From Microvirga lenta (GTDB lineage Bacteria; Pseudomonadota; Alphaproteobacteria; Rhizobiales; Beijerinckiaceae): 64,000 nucleotides of DNA. A model generated the notes under the pieces. That model saw only the letters and a program-made list of their open reading frames with translations, searched no databases and was not told where the DNA came from. Below, one piece after another: positions 1 to 8,968 of this stretch. Position numbers and translations under genes: made by a program. Positions within the stretch are counted from its first letter, which is position 1; every line of letters begins with the position of its first letter. Location of the stretch: assembly GCF_020532555.1 (NCBI RefSeq), contig NZ_JAJBBR010000005.1, positions 248,001-312,000 of the forward strand. Direction: 5' to 3'.

Positions 1-279
1 ATCGGCTGGGCTATCGGCTTGAAGTACACGGACGGATTCACCCGCATTCTTCCCTCCGTTCTCACGGCGGCCAGCATGATCGTCAGCGTCCTGCTGCTCG
101 GCCTGGCGCTGAAATCCCTGCCCGTCGGCACCGGCTATGCCGTCTGGACCGGGATCGGAACGGTCGGAACCGCAATTCTGGGCATCATTCTCCTGGGGGA
201 ACCTGCGACGGCGGCGCGCCTCGCCTGCATCGGACTGATCGTGGCCGGCATTCTCGGCCTCAAGCTGGCCTCGGGCTAG
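1..279 (+). CDS. SMR-family exporter, 5'-truncated (SugE/Gdx-like)
   Basis: This is the C-terminal 92 residues of a small multidrug resistance protein; the start lies before the window. At least two hydrophobic helices are visible, corresponding to TM3 and TM4 of the four-helix family. The stretch [12 protein letters not shown] resembles the TM3 signature of SugE/Gdx proteins, which act as proton-coupled exporters of guanidinium or quaternary ammonium compounds in the inner membrane as dual-topology dimers. The substrate cannot be fixed because the N-terminal helix with the essential glutamate is missing. A partner SMR gene could lie just upstream, as many come in pairs. Confidence 0.8.
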   Translation: MGWAIGLKYTDGFTRILPSVLTAASMIVSVLLLGLALKSLPVGTGYAVWTGIGTVGTAILGIILLGEPATAARLACIGLIVAGILGLKLASG

Positions 280-304
280 CCCGGACGATCCGTCGGAGGG
301 CACC

Positions 305-1798
305 ATGGCGGCAGCACGTTCCATCAAGGCTTTGTCCTCGGCCCTGTGGCTGAAGGCATTCGTCGCCGTTGTCTGCCTGGCCATCGTGACCCTCGAAGGC
401 TGGCGCGACTGGAACGAGCGCCAGGAGGAGTTCACGGCCATCGAGGCGTCGGTGACCAACCTCGCCAAATCCCTCACCCAGCACGTCGAGGACACCTTCG
501 AACTGGCCGACGCCATTCTGGTCGACATCGTCGACCGCATCGAAAGGGGCGGCGCCTCCCCGGATGCGATCACGCAGATGGACGAGTTCCTGGCCGAGCG
601 GATCCAAACCCTGCGCCGCTTCAAGACCCTGACCATCTACGGTGCGGACGGTGTGCTTCTCGGCAGCTCCCTGCCGGGCCACCGCTACAAGGTCGATGTC
701 CGGGATCAGGCGTTTTTCCAGCATCACAGCACGACGCCCGCCGGGAGATGGTTCTTCGGCCCCCTCATCCGGGATCCGGTCGGCAGCGACTGGGTTCTGA
801 CGCTCTCGCGCCGCATCGACAAACCGGACGGCAGCTTCGGCGGCGTCGCCGTAGCAACCATTCCCCATCTCTACTTCGCGACCTTTTTCAGCCGTTTCGA
901 CGTGGGCATGCAGGGAACGATCACCCTGTTTCACACGGACGGCACCCTGCTCGTGCGCTTTCCCTCCCGGGAGAACGCCATCGGGCGCAACGTATCCTAC
1001 GAGCCCTGGTTCAAGGACGGCGTCACCTGGGGATCCTTCGAGTACAAGTCCCCCATCGACGGGGTGGAGCGCATCAGCGGCTATCAGCGCAACCACATCT
1101 TTCCCATTGGCGTCCTCGCGTCGGTCGGCAGGGTCGAGGCCCTGGCGGATTGGAACCGGGAATTCGTGTACCGGGCCGTCGCCGTCCTGATCCTGGTCGG
1201 CCTCCTGGCCTATCTCGGATGGAGCCTCTCGCGGCAGCTGACCCGGCGCGAAAGGGCGGAAGCGGAGTTGTCCATCCTGGCGGCCACCGACGGCCTGACC
1301 GGTCTCGCCAACCGCCGGACCTTCGACAAGGCTCTCGAAACCGAATGGTCCCGGGCGGCACGCCAGGGCACGCCGCTGGCGCTCCTGCTCATCGATATCG
1401 ACCGCTTCAAATGCTTCAACGACTATTACGGGCACCAGGCGGGCGACGAGAGCCTGCAGACGGTGGCACGGATGCTGTCGACGGCGGTGAAGCGCCCGGG
1501 CGATCTCGTGGCACGCTATGGCGGCGAGGAAATCGTCATTCTCCTGCCGGCGACCGATGCGGCCGGCGCCGCGGCGGTCGCGGAGGAGGCTCGGGCTCGG
1601 ATCGAGGCGCTTGCCATTCCCCACAATGCCAATACGCCGTCCTGCGTGCTCACGATCAGCATCGGCACCGCGGCGGTAATGCCCGCTTTCGAGCAGCTCG
1701 ACAGCGATCCCAAGATGCTGGTGGCTCTGGCCGATCAGGCGCTCTACCAGGCGAAGCTAGAGGGCCGCAACAGGGTGTCCATGGCGGAGGCTGCGTGA
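305..1798 (+). CDS. Membrane-anchored diguanylate cyclase (GGDEF)
   Basis: The gene encodes 497 residues. A first membrane helix (about 15-32) is followed by a roughly 250-residue periplasmic sensor region of Cache type, a second helix (about 288-308) and a C-terminal GGDEF domain (about 325-495). The active-site motif reads GGEEI (406-410), with a metal-binding Asp in LLIDIDRF near 364. RPGD at 397-400, five residues before the motif, matches the RxxD inhibitory I-site, so product inhibition is expected. It should make cyclic di-GMP from two GTP in response to an external ligand. The start is supported by GGAGGG at 295-300. It is the only clear c-di-GMP synthase here; a degenerate EAL protein lies at 49-50 kb. 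Confidence 0.93.
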   Translation: MAAARSIKALSSALWLKAFVAVVCLAIVTLEGWRDWNERQEEFTAIEASVTNLAKSLTQHVEDTFELADAILVDIVDRIERGGASPDAITQMDEFLAERIQTLRRFKTLTIYGADGVLLGSSLPGHRYKVDVRDQAFFQHHSTTPAGRWFFGPLIRDPVGSDWVLTLSRRIDKPDGSFGGVAVATIPHLYFATFFSRFDVGMQGTITLFHTDGTLLVRFPSRENAIGRNVSYEPWFKDGVTWGSFEYKSPIDGVERISGYQRNHIFPIGVLASVGRVEALADWNREFVYRAVAVLILVGLLAYLGWSLSRQLTRRERAEAELSILAATDGLTGLANRRTFDKALETEWSRAARQGTPLALLLIDIDRFKCFNDYYGHQAGDESLQTVARMLSTAVKRPGDLVARYGGEEIVILLPATDAAGAAAVAEEARARIEALAIPHNANTPSCVLTISIGTAAVMPAFEQLDSDPKMLVALADQALYQAKLEGRNRVSMAEAA

Positions 1799-1825
1799 TC
1801 CTCTTTGCGCAGCCTCGGGCGGCGC

Positions 1826-3196
1826 TTAGAAAACGCATTCCTCGAAGGCCGGCATGACGGAGCCGCCCCAGGCTCCGTGATAGCGCTCCAGCAGACGCTC
1901 GGCCTGAGTGCGGCCCGATGCCACGATCTCCTCCACGAAGTCGAGGTGGCGCGTCTCGTCCCGCCCTTGGTCGTCCAGGAAGCCCCTGCGCGCGAGGCCC
2001 GCCCGCGCGAGAGCCAGCGCGTCGCCGGCAACGTCGCGAACCGGACGGCCCGCGATGGAGGCGTTGAGGGCGAATTTCGGAACGTCGGCGCGCAGACGCT
2101 CCCGCTCCTCGGCGCTCCAGCCCTTCACCAGTTCCCAGGCCCCGTCGAGGGCGGCCTCGTCGTAGAGCAGTCCGGTCCAGAAGGCGGAGAGCGCCGCGAT
2201 ATGCTCGGGCCCACCGACATCCGCGCCGCGCATCTCGAGATAGCGCTTGAGCCGCACCTCCGGAAAAAGGGTGGAGACGTGGTTCGCCCAGTCGGAGCGG
2301 GTGGCGCGCTCGCCCGGCAGTTGCGGCAGCTTGCCCGCGAAGAGATCGCGGAACGAAGCGCCCGCGACGTCGTGATAGGTGGAGTCCCGCTTCACGAAAT
2401 ACATGGGCACGTCGAGGGCCCAGTCCACGTAGGCCTCGTAGCCGAAACCGTCCTCGAACGCGAAGGCCATCATGCCCGTGCGGTCGGCGTCCGTATCGCG
2501 CCAGATGTGCGAGCGCATGGACAGGAAGCCGTTGGGCTTGCCGTCCGTGAAGGGCGAATTGGCGAAGATGGCGGTGGCGATGGGCTGAAGCGCGAGCGAG
2601 ACCCGCAGCTTCTTCACCATGTCGGCCTCGGACGCATAGTCCATGTTCACCTGCACGGTGGACGTGCGGTACATCATGTCGAGGCCGAGTTTGCCGACCT
2701 TCGGCATGTAGTTCGTCATGATGCGATAGCGCGCCTTCGGCATGACCGGCGTCTGGTCCCGCGTCCAGAGCGGGCTCATCCCGAGCGTCAGGAAGCCGAT
2801 TCCGAGGCGCTCGCCCACGGCCTTCACGTCCTCCAGGTGCTGCGCCGTCTCGGCAGCCGTCTCATGGAGCGTCTTCAGAGGTGCGCCCGACAGCTCGAAC
2901 TGCCCGCCCGGCTCGAGAGAAATGGCCCCGCCCCCGCCCTCGTCGAAGAGGCCGATGGGATGGTCGTCCTCCATGATGGGCTGCCAGCCCGTGCGGCTCT
3001 CCATGCCCTCCAGCAAGGCGCGTATCCCCCGCTCGCCGTCATAGGGAACGGGAGAGGCATCGGCCGTGTAGAAGGGCACCTTCTCGTGCTCCGTGCCGAG
3101 TCGCCATGAACCGCGGGGCTTCTCGCCGGACGCGATCCATTCCACGAGCTCCGACCGCGCGCCGATGGGGGTCGCATCGGATACGTCGCGCGCCAT
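1826..3196 (-). CDS. gshA: Glutamate-cysteine ligase, plant/proteobacterial type
   Basis: The 456-residue protein matches the plant-type GCS2 ligases of alphaproteobacteria along its length. Visible family stretches are the early LGTEHEKVPF (about 33-42), SLEPGGQFELSG, and a TSTVQVNMDY block. It joins glutamate to cysteine using ATP, the first step of glutathione synthesis, in the cytoplasm. The neighbouring YbdK-like gene belongs to the same fold family but is a different subfamily. An 8-bp perfect inverted repeat lies 20-41 bases upstream of the start (3216-3237) and may be regulatory. gshB is not in the window. Confidence 0.93.
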   Translation of the reverse strand: MARDVSDATPIGARSELVEWIASGEKPRGSWRLGTEHEKVPFYTADASPVPYDGERGIRALLEGMESRTGWQPIMEDDHPIGLFDEGGGGAISLEPGGQFELSGAPLKTLHETAAETAQHLEDVKAVGERLGIGFLTLGMSPLWTRDQTPVMPKARYRIMTNYMPKVGKLGLDMMYRTSTVQVNMDYASEADMVKKLRVSLALQPIATAIFANSPFTDGKPNGFLSMRSHIWRDTDADRTGMMAFAFEDGFGYEAYVDWALDVPMYFVKRDSTYHDVAGASFRDLFAGKLPQLPGERATRSDWANHVSTLFPEVRLKRYLEMRGADVGGPEHIAALSAFWTGLLYDEAALDGAWELVKGWSAEERERLRADVPKFALNASIAGRPVRDVAGDALALARAGLARRGFLDDQGRDETRHLDFVEEIVASGRTQAERLLERYHGAWGGSVMPAFEECVF

Positions 3197-3215
3197 GCAT
3201 CACCTCATGAAGAAA

Positions 3216-3237
3216 AGCGCGGTCGAGATACCGCGCT
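3216..3237 (-). promoter_or_regulatory. Inverted repeat upstream of gshA
   Basis: AGCGCGGT (3216-3223) and ACCGCGCT (3230-3237) are perfect complements separated by six bases, just ahead of the gshA start codon at 3196. This could be an operator or a 5'-UTR hairpin. No regulator can be assigned from sequence alone. Confidence 0.35.
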
Positions 3238-3390
3238 GAATCAGGTCGAGTGTAGATAGGCGCCTTAATGCCAAGCTGCAACGTGAGACAAAGATACAAA
3301 GACGCAGGATCGGGCACTTGTTCCCGGGTGTCGGAACGCGGCGGCCCGTGCGAGAGCCGCCGCTTCATCCTCCCCCTCCGGGACCGGCCT

Positions 3391-4530
3391 TCAGTGCCGG
3401 ACCATCGGCTCGCCGACGGTCTCCGCGGAGAGCCAGTCGACGACGCCGGACAGCGCATCCCGGCTCGACAGGCCGCGCCCCAGGGCTTCGGTATAGAGGG
3501 TCAGCTGCTGGTCCGCGCTGGTGCCGCGGGCGACGATCCAGCGCGCGAGGTCCAGTTCGCGCTCGCAGCCGAGGGCCTTGGCGTCCTCGGCCACCAGGTC
3601 CAGGGTCTCCTCCAGGATCTGCCGCACGGGCTTGGCGCTCCGGGACGCCTCGTCGACGAAGCTGCCGTGGATGCCGTAGCGCTGGGCGCGCCAGCTGTTC
3701 TCGTCGTTGATCGCGCGCGACGCTCCCGTCTGGCCCGCATTGAGCTTCGGGTCGCGGTCGAGGTGCCGCACCAGGCAGCGGTAGAGGGCCGCGATGGCGA
3801 GGGTGTCGTCGACGCGGGTGCAGCTGTCGGCCACGCGCAGCTCCAGGGTGGGGTGCTTCAGAGACGGGCGGATGACCCACCAGACATAGCTCGAATTCTC
3901 GATGGCGCGCGCCTCGACGAGCGTGTCGATGTAGCGCTGGTAGTCCTTGGCGCCGTCGAACAGGTCCGGCAGGCCCGTGCGCGGCAGCTCGCGGTAGGCG
4001 GCCAGGCGATAGCCGAGCAGGCCCGTGCGCTGCGACTGCCAGAACGGCGAGGACGTGGAGAGCGCGAGCAGAAGCGGCAGGTAGGGCTGGATCCGGTTCA
4101 TGATGTCCACGCGGGCCGCGAGGTCCGGCACCTCCACGTGGACGTGCATCCCGCAGAGGATCATGCGGCTGCCGATCATCTGCAGGTCGTGCATGACCTT
4201 GCCGTAGCGGGGCTGGAGATTGGCGCGGACCCGCGACCAGATGGCGACCGGGTGCGTGCCCGACGCCATGACGGACAGGTTGAAGTCGCGGGCGATGGCC
4301 CCGACGGAGGAGCGCAGGGTCGTGAGCTGCGAGCGCGCATCGGCGAAATCGAGCGCCGGCTTGGTCGCGATCTCGATCTGAGGCTCGAGCATCTCAGGCT
4401 GAATGTCTTCCGAAAGCTTTTCCCGGCAGGCTTCGAAGAATTCCTTGATCCTGCCCCGTGCGATGTCTCGCTTGGACGCATCGTTGACGAAGTATTCCTC
4501 TTCGATGCCGAACTTGTAGTCCCCGCTCAT
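3391..4530 (-). CDS. YbdK-like carboxylate-amine ligase (GCS2 fold)
   Basis: The protein has 379 residues and opens with FGIEEEYFV (about 7-15), the ATP/glutamate-binding start typical of the YbdK subfamily, followed by an MILCGMHVHVEV block and a late ASRAINDENSWRAQRYG stretch. YbdK proteins show weak glutamate-cysteine ligase activity in vitro, but their real substrate is generally unknown. The start is preceded by AGGAGCTCAGGAA. It is transcribed in the same direction as gshA, 194 bases upstream of it. The intervening gap holds an 8-bp GC-rich hairpin (3338-3363) with no clear T-run. Whether it supplies glutathione or another peptide is open. Confidence 0.85.
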   Translation of the reverse strand: MSGDYKFGIEEEYFVNDASKRDIARGRIKEFFEACREKLSEDIQPEMLEPQIEIATKPALDFADARSQLTTLRSSVGAIARDFNLSVMASGTHPVAIWSRVRANLQPRYGKVMHDLQMIGSRMILCGMHVHVEVPDLAARVDIMNRIQPYLPLLLALSTSSPFWQSQRTGLLGYRLAAYRELPRTGLPDLFDGAKDYQRYIDTLVEARAIENSSYVWWVIRPSLKHPTLELRVADSCTRVDDTLAIAALYRCLVRHLDRDPKLNAGQTGASRAINDENSWRAQRYGIHGSFVDEASRSAKPVRQILEETLDLVAEDAKALGCERELDLARWIVARGTSADQQLTLYTEALGRGLSSRDALSGVVDWLSAETVGEPMVRH

Positions 4531-4703
4531 TTCCTGAGCTCCTCTGAATTATTATTTTGGCGTTCGTTCATTTAGGTGATGTTCTTGTGACCATGCGCTC
4601 CAACCTCCCCTGCAATGAGGCGAGATTGGGGCCATTGGGCGTGAAACTGCTAAGCTGCTGCAGCTAGAGGCAGATCGGCACGAGCCATCGTCGGATGGTC
4701 GGA

Positions 4704-5450
4704 TCAGCCCCAGTCTCCAAGCACGGACTGAACGACCGCCAGGGCCGCCACGGCGGCGGTGTCGGCGCGCAAGATTCGCGGTCCCAACGATACGCGGACA
4801 CTACTTTCGTGGGCGGCAACAAGCGCTCTCTCCGAATCGGTAAAGCCCCCTTCGGGACCCACAACAACGGCAAGACCGGGCTTCTTGTTCCCGAAGCTTG
4901 ACAGGGCCTCGACCGGATTGGCGACGGGGGCGTCCTCGTCGCAGAAAACCAGCAGCCGCTCCTGCTCCAAGTTCTTGACGAAGCTCTCCAAATCCGTCTC
5001 CTCCCGAACCTCCGGAAGGGTGATGATCCCGCACTGCTCCGCTGCCTCGACGGCGTTACTCCGCATGCGCTCGAGGTTGACCCGCGTGCTCTGGGTGCGC
5101 CGCGTGATCACCGGCTGGAGAACCCCCGCTCCCATCTCCACGGCCTTCTGCACCATGTAGTCGAGCCGGGCGTGCTTGAGCGGCGCGAAGGCATAGACGA
5201 GATCGGGGCGCGGGGTCTGCGCGCGCGTCTGCTCGGCGCAGACGAGGTCCGCCGCCTTCCGGCCCTCCACGGAGATCTCGGCGCGCCACTCGCCGTCTTC
5301 GCCATTGAAGATCAGGACCGGGCTGCCGGCCTGAAGGCGCAGGACGTTGAGGAGGTAGTTGGCCTGCCCCCTGTCGAGGGAGATGCGGGCGCCCGCCCGG
5401 AGCGGGACGTCGACGAACAGGCGGGGAGCGTTGAAATCGTAAGCAGCCAT
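4704..5450 (-). CDS. rsmE: 16S rRNA (uracil-1498-N3)-methyltransferase
   Basis: The 248-residue protein has the RsmE layout: an N-terminal PUA-like region and a C-terminal SPOUT domain. The SPOUT cofactor signature VVGPEGGFTDSE is near residues 196-207, and LGPRILRADTA near the C-terminus completes the knot. It methylates U1498 of 16S rRNA in the assembled small subunit using S-adenosylmethionine. It is divergent from the secreted-protein gene at 5741. The 173 bases between its end and the YbdK-like start hold no gene that I can see. Confidence 0.93.
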   Translation of the reverse strand: MAAYDFNAPRLFVDVPLRAGARISLDRGQANYLLNVLRLQAGSPVLIFNGEDGEWRAEISVEGRKAADLVCAEQTRAQTPRPDLVYAFAPLKHARLDYMVQKAVEMGAGVLQPVITRRTQSTRVNLERMRSNAVEAAEQCGIITLPEVREETDLESFVKNLEQERLLVFCDEDAPVANPVEALSSFGNKKPGLAVVVGPEGGFTDSERALVAAHESSVRVSLGPRILRADTAAVAALAVVQSVLGDWG

Positions 5451-5548
5451 GGAATCTCTGGAAGCGCCCGGCAGGCGACGGAGAAGGTTTCGAGGCGAAG
5501 CGGCTTCTGCTGCAAGGAGCCCTGCATTGCTGCGGAGATGCCGCTTCG

Positions 5549-5566
5549 GTTAAGACAGTTCTTAAC
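5549..5566. promoter_or_regulatory. Inverted repeat in the rsmE divergent region
   Basis: GTTAAG (5549-5554) and CTTAAC (5561-5566) form a perfect inverted repeat in the roughly 290-base spacer between rsmE and the plus-strand gene at 5741. A second perfect palindrome, CTGTTAACAG, is at 5683-5692. Either could be a dimeric regulator site. No function is assigned. Confidence 0.25.
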
Positions 5567-5740
5567 AATTTAACCTACCGTGGGGGAGAGGACGGGCGGC
5601 GCGGTCACACGGAATTTAGGTGCGCCGGAACACGCCATGTCCTATGCGGGGCCATTCGCCGCTTGGCCTGGGGGGCCTTAACCTGTTAACAGAACACCGG
5701 CCCGCGAGACGTCGCGCGCTTGTTTGTAAGGACTTTGCCA

Positions 5741-6205
5741 ATGACGCATCTCCGTTCGCACCTCACGGCTGCGTTTGCCCTTGCGGGCATTTTCATGGCT
5801 GCTCCCGCCGTCGCACAGTCGAGCTCGTGCCAGGACGCACAGAAGTTTCTGACCGAGCGCCAGAGCCTGATTCAGCAGATCAACAAGCTCGGCGGCGAAG
5901 GCAAGAAGAAACAGATCGACCCCCGCGCCGCCTGCGGCATCTTCACGAAGCTCGTCTCGAACGGTGACAAGGGCGTGAAGTGGATCACGGCCAACAAGGA
6001 CTGGTGCCAGGTTCCCGACCAGTTCGCGCAGAGCTTCACGGAAGATCACAAGCGCGCCCAGAACATGAAGACGCAGGCCTGCCAGGCGGCCGCCAAGGTG
6101 GCCGAGATGGAGAAGCGGGCGAAGCAGGCGCAGCAGCAGGGCAACGGCCTGCTCGGCGGCGGCGGCCTCACCGGCTCCTACAGCATCCCGAAGGGCGCTC
6201 TCTAA
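5741..6205 (+). CDS. Small secreted protein of unknown function
   Basis: I place the start at the ATG at 5741, preceded by AAGGA at 5730-5734, giving 154 residues. The first ~25 residues are a signal peptide ending in AAPAVAQ, so the product is probably periplasmic. The mature part has four cysteines (in SSSCQD, AACGIF, DWCQVP and QACQAA), enough for two disulfides, and a helical Lys/Gln-rich C-terminal half that ends in a glycine run. I do not recognise a named domain. Similar short proteins with this layout occur in Hyphomicrobiales. It lies 15 bases before ubiA on the same strand and could share its transcript, but no functional link is evident. Confidence 0.8.
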   Translation: MTHLRSHLTAAFALAGIFMAAPAVAQSSSCQDAQKFLTERQSLIQQINKLGGEGKKKQIDPRAACGIFTKLVSNGDKGVKWITANKDWCQVPDQFAQSFTEDHKRAQNMKTQACQAAAKVAEMEKRAKQAQQQGNGLLGGGGLTGSYSIPKGAL

Positions 6206-6220
6206 GGAGGGCGCACCCGC

Positions 6221-7159
6221 ATGGACCGCCCGGTCGCCTCGTCCCTTCCCGACGCCGTCCGGGGCCATTGGGCCGACCGCTGGGCGCCTGTCCGGCTCAG
6301 ACCCTATCTCCGCCTCGCGCGCATCGAGCGGCCCATCGGCTGGTGGCTTCTGCTGCTGCCCTGCTGGTGGTCGGCCGCCCTCGCGGCCATCGCCGCCGGC
6401 CAGCCCTGGCCGAATCCCGTTCACTGCGTCCTGTTCCTGATCGGCGCCGTCGCCATGCGCGGCGCGGGCTGCACCTACAACGACATCGTCGACCGCGACC
6501 TGGACACCCGGGTGGAGCGGACCCGGGACCGCCCCCTCCCCTCGGGACAGGTCAGCCTCAAGGGGGCGCTTGCCTTTCTGGCCCTGCAGGGCCTGGTCGG
6601 TCTTGCGGTGCTTCTTCAGTTCAATGCCTTCGCCATCGCGACGGGGTTCGCCTCCTTAGGCGTCGTGGCCCTCTATCCCTTCATGAAGCGCTTCTTCTGG
6701 ATGCCGCAGATCGTGCTGGGGCTGGCTTTCGCCTGGGGCGCCCTGATGGGCTGGGCCGCGGCCTTCGGCTCCCTGAGCCCGGCGGCGGTCGCGCTCTATC
6801 TCGGCAGCATCGCCTGGGTGGTGGGCTACGACACCATCTATGCGCTGCAGGATATCGAGGACGACGAGATCGCCGGCATCAAGTCCTCCGCCCGCTTCTT
6901 CGGCGAGCGGGTACGGCTGGGCGTCGCCGCCTGCTACGTGCTGACCGTCCTGTTCATGGCGGCGGCCTTCATCCTGGCGGATGCGGGGCCGGTCGCCTTC
7001 GCGGGGCTGGCCCTCTTCGCCCTTCATCTCGCCTGGCAGGTCGCCCGGATCGACCGCACCGACGGCGCGGGCGCCCTGCGCCTGTTCCGGTCGAACAGGG
7101 ATGCCGGCCTGATCCTGTTCGCGGCCATGGCGCTCGAAAGCTTCGTGAGGGCTCTTTAG
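6221..7159 (+). CDS. ubiA: 4-hydroxybenzoate polyprenyltransferase
   Basis: The 312-residue membrane protein carries both aspartate-rich motifs of the UbiA superfamily: NDIVDRDLD at about 87-95 and YDTIYALQDIEDDE around 203-216. Multiple hydrophobic helices span the rest. UbiA attaches the polyprenyl tail to 4-hydroxybenzoate in the inner membrane, the step that commits the ring to ubiquinone. The start follows an AAGGAGG-like stretch at 6204-6211. A UbiA-superfamily enzyme with another aromatic substrate is possible but less likely given the length and close motif match. Confidence 0.93.
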   Translation: MDRPVASSLPDAVRGHWADRWAPVRLRPYLRLARIERPIGWWLLLLPCWWSAALAAIAAGQPWPNPVHCVLFLIGAVAMRGAGCTYNDIVDRDLDTRVERTRDRPLPSGQVSLKGALAFLALQGLVGLAVLLQFNAFAIATGFASLGVVALYPFMKRFFWMPQIVLGLAFAWGALMGWAAAFGSLSPAAVALYLGSIAWVVGYDTIYALQDIEDDEIAGIKSSARFFGERVRLGVAACYVLTVLFMAAAFILADAGPVAFAGLALFALHLAWQVARIDRTDGAGALRLFRSNRDAGLILFAAMALESFVRAL

Positions 7160-7164
7160 AAACC

Positions 7165-7656
7165 TCAGATCCCCTGTCTCGGGACGATCTCCGCCTCCCG
7201 GAAGATCCGCGGACGCTGCGGGAAGCAGCCCGTCTTGCGCCGGGTCAGGAAGCGCGGGCGGCGGGAGGTGAGCAGCTTGTGCCGGCTGCGCGGCCAGAGC
7301 GGCCCCACCTGCAGGCGCCCGACCTGGCGGCACAGGGCCATGACCGAGCCGTTCGAGAACCTGACCGTCAAAGGCAGCCCCGCTGCCGCGCCGAGCGCGC
7401 GCCACTCCGCCACCACGTCCTCCTCCGCGTAGGGGCCGAGGGTCAGGAGCGCCTTCGTGCCGTCGAGGAGGACGAGGTGGAAGCCGCTCCCCTCGGGATC
7501 CGCCTGGAGGGCGAGAGCCGTCGCGGCCGCTCCGAGCCTGCCGATGATCCCGACCGGAAATGGTGCCTTAACCGTCCGGCCGGAGCCACCGGCCAGGGAA
7601 AAAATGCCGGTCTTGTGTGTCGCCTGTCCCATGCGTGACGCCCTGTTCGAGTTCAC
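7165..7656 (-). CDS. DUF6101-like conserved protein
   Basis: The protein has 163 residues from the GTG at 7656, or 155 from the ATG at 7632; the choice is uncertain. It is basic, without signal peptide or membrane helices. The C-terminal block rich in arginine (SRRPRFLTRRKTG) resembles the DUF6101 family found in Hyphomicrobiales, whose role is unknown. It converges on ubiA with only five bases between stops. The gap to the next gene start (7861) is about 200 bases and shows no other gene. Confidence 0.65.
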   Translation of the reverse strand: MNSNRASRMGQATHKTGIFSLAGGSGRTVKAPFPVGIIGRLGAAATALALQADPEGSGFHLVLLDGTKALLTLGPYAEEDVVAEWRALGAAAGLPLTVRFSNGSVMALCRQVGRLQVGPLWPRSRHKLLTSRRPRFLTRRKTGCFPQRPRIFREAEIVPRQGI

Positions 7657-7860
7657 CGACGGCCTCTGACGGACCGCTCATCATGGGGGCAATCTGGACC
7701 CCGCCCCGTAGGAAAGAGCTTAAAAGCTTCGGTTAAGGGAGGGTTGCCGCCCGCCTTTCGGAGGCGATGCTCAACAAAACCTTGCATCTCGCCGGAAAAG
7801 AGCGGCTGTGGTAATCGGCCCCGGTGGCATCTTCCGCCGCCCCTCCCCATCTTGCATCCG

Positions 7861-8664
7861 ATGCTTGCTCCTTCATCCGAAATCATTTCCTCCCTCGGTC
7901 AGGCCGTGCGGGACGCCGCGCGCCAGGCCGGCGCCATAGCCCTGCCCTTCTACCGCTCCGGCGCCCAGACGGCGGCGCGCCTCTGGTACAAGGACAAGTC
8001 CTCGCCGGTCACCGAAGCGGACATCGCCCTCGACACCTTCCTGAAGGAGCACCTGTCCGGCCTGCTGCCGGAGGCGGCGTGGCTGTCGGAGGAGACGGCC
8101 GACAATCCCGAGCGTCTCGACCAGCGCTGCGTCTGGATCGTCGATCCGATCGACGGCACCCGGGCCTTCTCGACCGGCCATCCGGACTGGTCGATCTCCA
8201 TTGCCCTCGTCCTGGAGGGGCGGCCCGTGCTGGGCGTGATCTATGCCCCCATCCACGACCACCTCTACGAGGCCGTTCTCGGCGGCGGGGCCTGGTGCAA
8301 CGGCCGAAGGCTCAAGGTTTCCGAAGCCGAACGGCTGGACCGCGCCCGCGTGGCCGGCCCCAAACCGCTCATGGACAGATTCGCGCGCAGCGCGGGAGCG
8401 ATCCAGCCCCTGCCCAAGGTGCCCTCCCTGGCCCTGCGCCTCGCCCGGGTCGCGGACGGGTCCATCGATGTCGGTTTGGTTTCGTCGAACGCCCACGACT
8501 GGGATATCGCCGCCGCGGACCTGATTCTCCACGAAGCCGGCGCCCTTCTGACCGACTTCGGCGGACAGGCTCCCATCTACAACAGGCCTCAACCGCGCCA
8601 CAACGAGATGGTTGCCGTTGCGTCACGGTTGCATCCGCGTGCTATTGGAGCCATGAGGACCTGA
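7861..8664 (+). CDS. Inositol monophosphatase-family phosphatase (CysQ-like)
   Basis: I start at the ATG at 7861 (267 residues) because upstream in-frame residues do not resemble the family. The FIG-type lithium-sensitive phosphatase motifs are all present: AWLSEET, VDPIDGTRAF and WDIAAADLILHEAGA. Members hydrolyse inositol phosphates or 3'-phosphoadenosine 5'-phosphate; sequence alone does not separate these, though the common alphaproteobacterial annotation is 3'(2'),5'-bisphosphate nucleotidase. It heads the lipid A/Kdo gene block, an arrangement I recall in other members of this order. The following gene starts 55 bases downstream. Confidence 0.85.
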   Translation: MLAPSSEIISSLGQAVRDAARQAGAIALPFYRSGAQTAARLWYKDKSSPVTEADIALDTFLKEHLSGLLPEAAWLSEETADNPERLDQRCVWIVDPIDGTRAFSTGHPDWSISIALVLEGRPVLGVIYAPIHDHLYEAVLGGGAWCNGRRLKVSEAERLDRARVAGPKPLMDRFARSAGAIQPLPKVPSLALRLARVADGSIDVGLVSSNAHDWDIAAADLILHEAGALLTDFGGQAPIYNRPQPRHNEMVAVASRLHPRAIGAMRT

Positions 8665-8719
8665 AAAGGCCAGCCTCAGCAGCAACCCTTATGCCTTCCG
8701 TTAGGAGACCCTAATCCCC

Positions 8720-8953
8720 ATGACCGACCTGCCTGGCAAGCAACTCCTTCACCTGGTTTTCGGCGGCGAGCTCACCAGCCTCGATTCCGTCGACTTCAGG
8801 GATCTCTCGCAGCTGGACATCGTCGGGATCTTCCCGAACTACGCCAGCGCCCACGCGGCGTGGAAAGCCAAGGCGCAGGCGAGCGTCGACAACGCCCATA
8901 TGCGCTACTTCATCGTTCATCTTCACCGCCTGCTGGACCCGCAGCAGGGCTGA
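8720..8953 (+). CDS. DUF4170 protein
   Basis: This is a 77-residue soluble protein with the pattern LLHLVFGGELTSL near the start and NAHMRYFIVHLHRLLDP near the end, which fits DUF4170, a small alphaproteobacterial family of unknown role. TTAGGAGACCC at 8700-8710 supplies a plausible ribosome-binding site. It sits between the phosphatase gene and the DUF374 acyltransferase, 15 bases before the latter. By context it may assist lipid A or Kdo assembly, but nothing in the sequence proves this. Confidence 0.85.
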   Translation: MTDLPGKQLLHLVFGGELTSLDSVDFRDLSQLDIVGIFPNYASAHAAWKAKAQASVDNAHMRYFIVHLHRLLDPQQG

Positions 8954-8968
8954 CCTCCCAAAGCCGCG

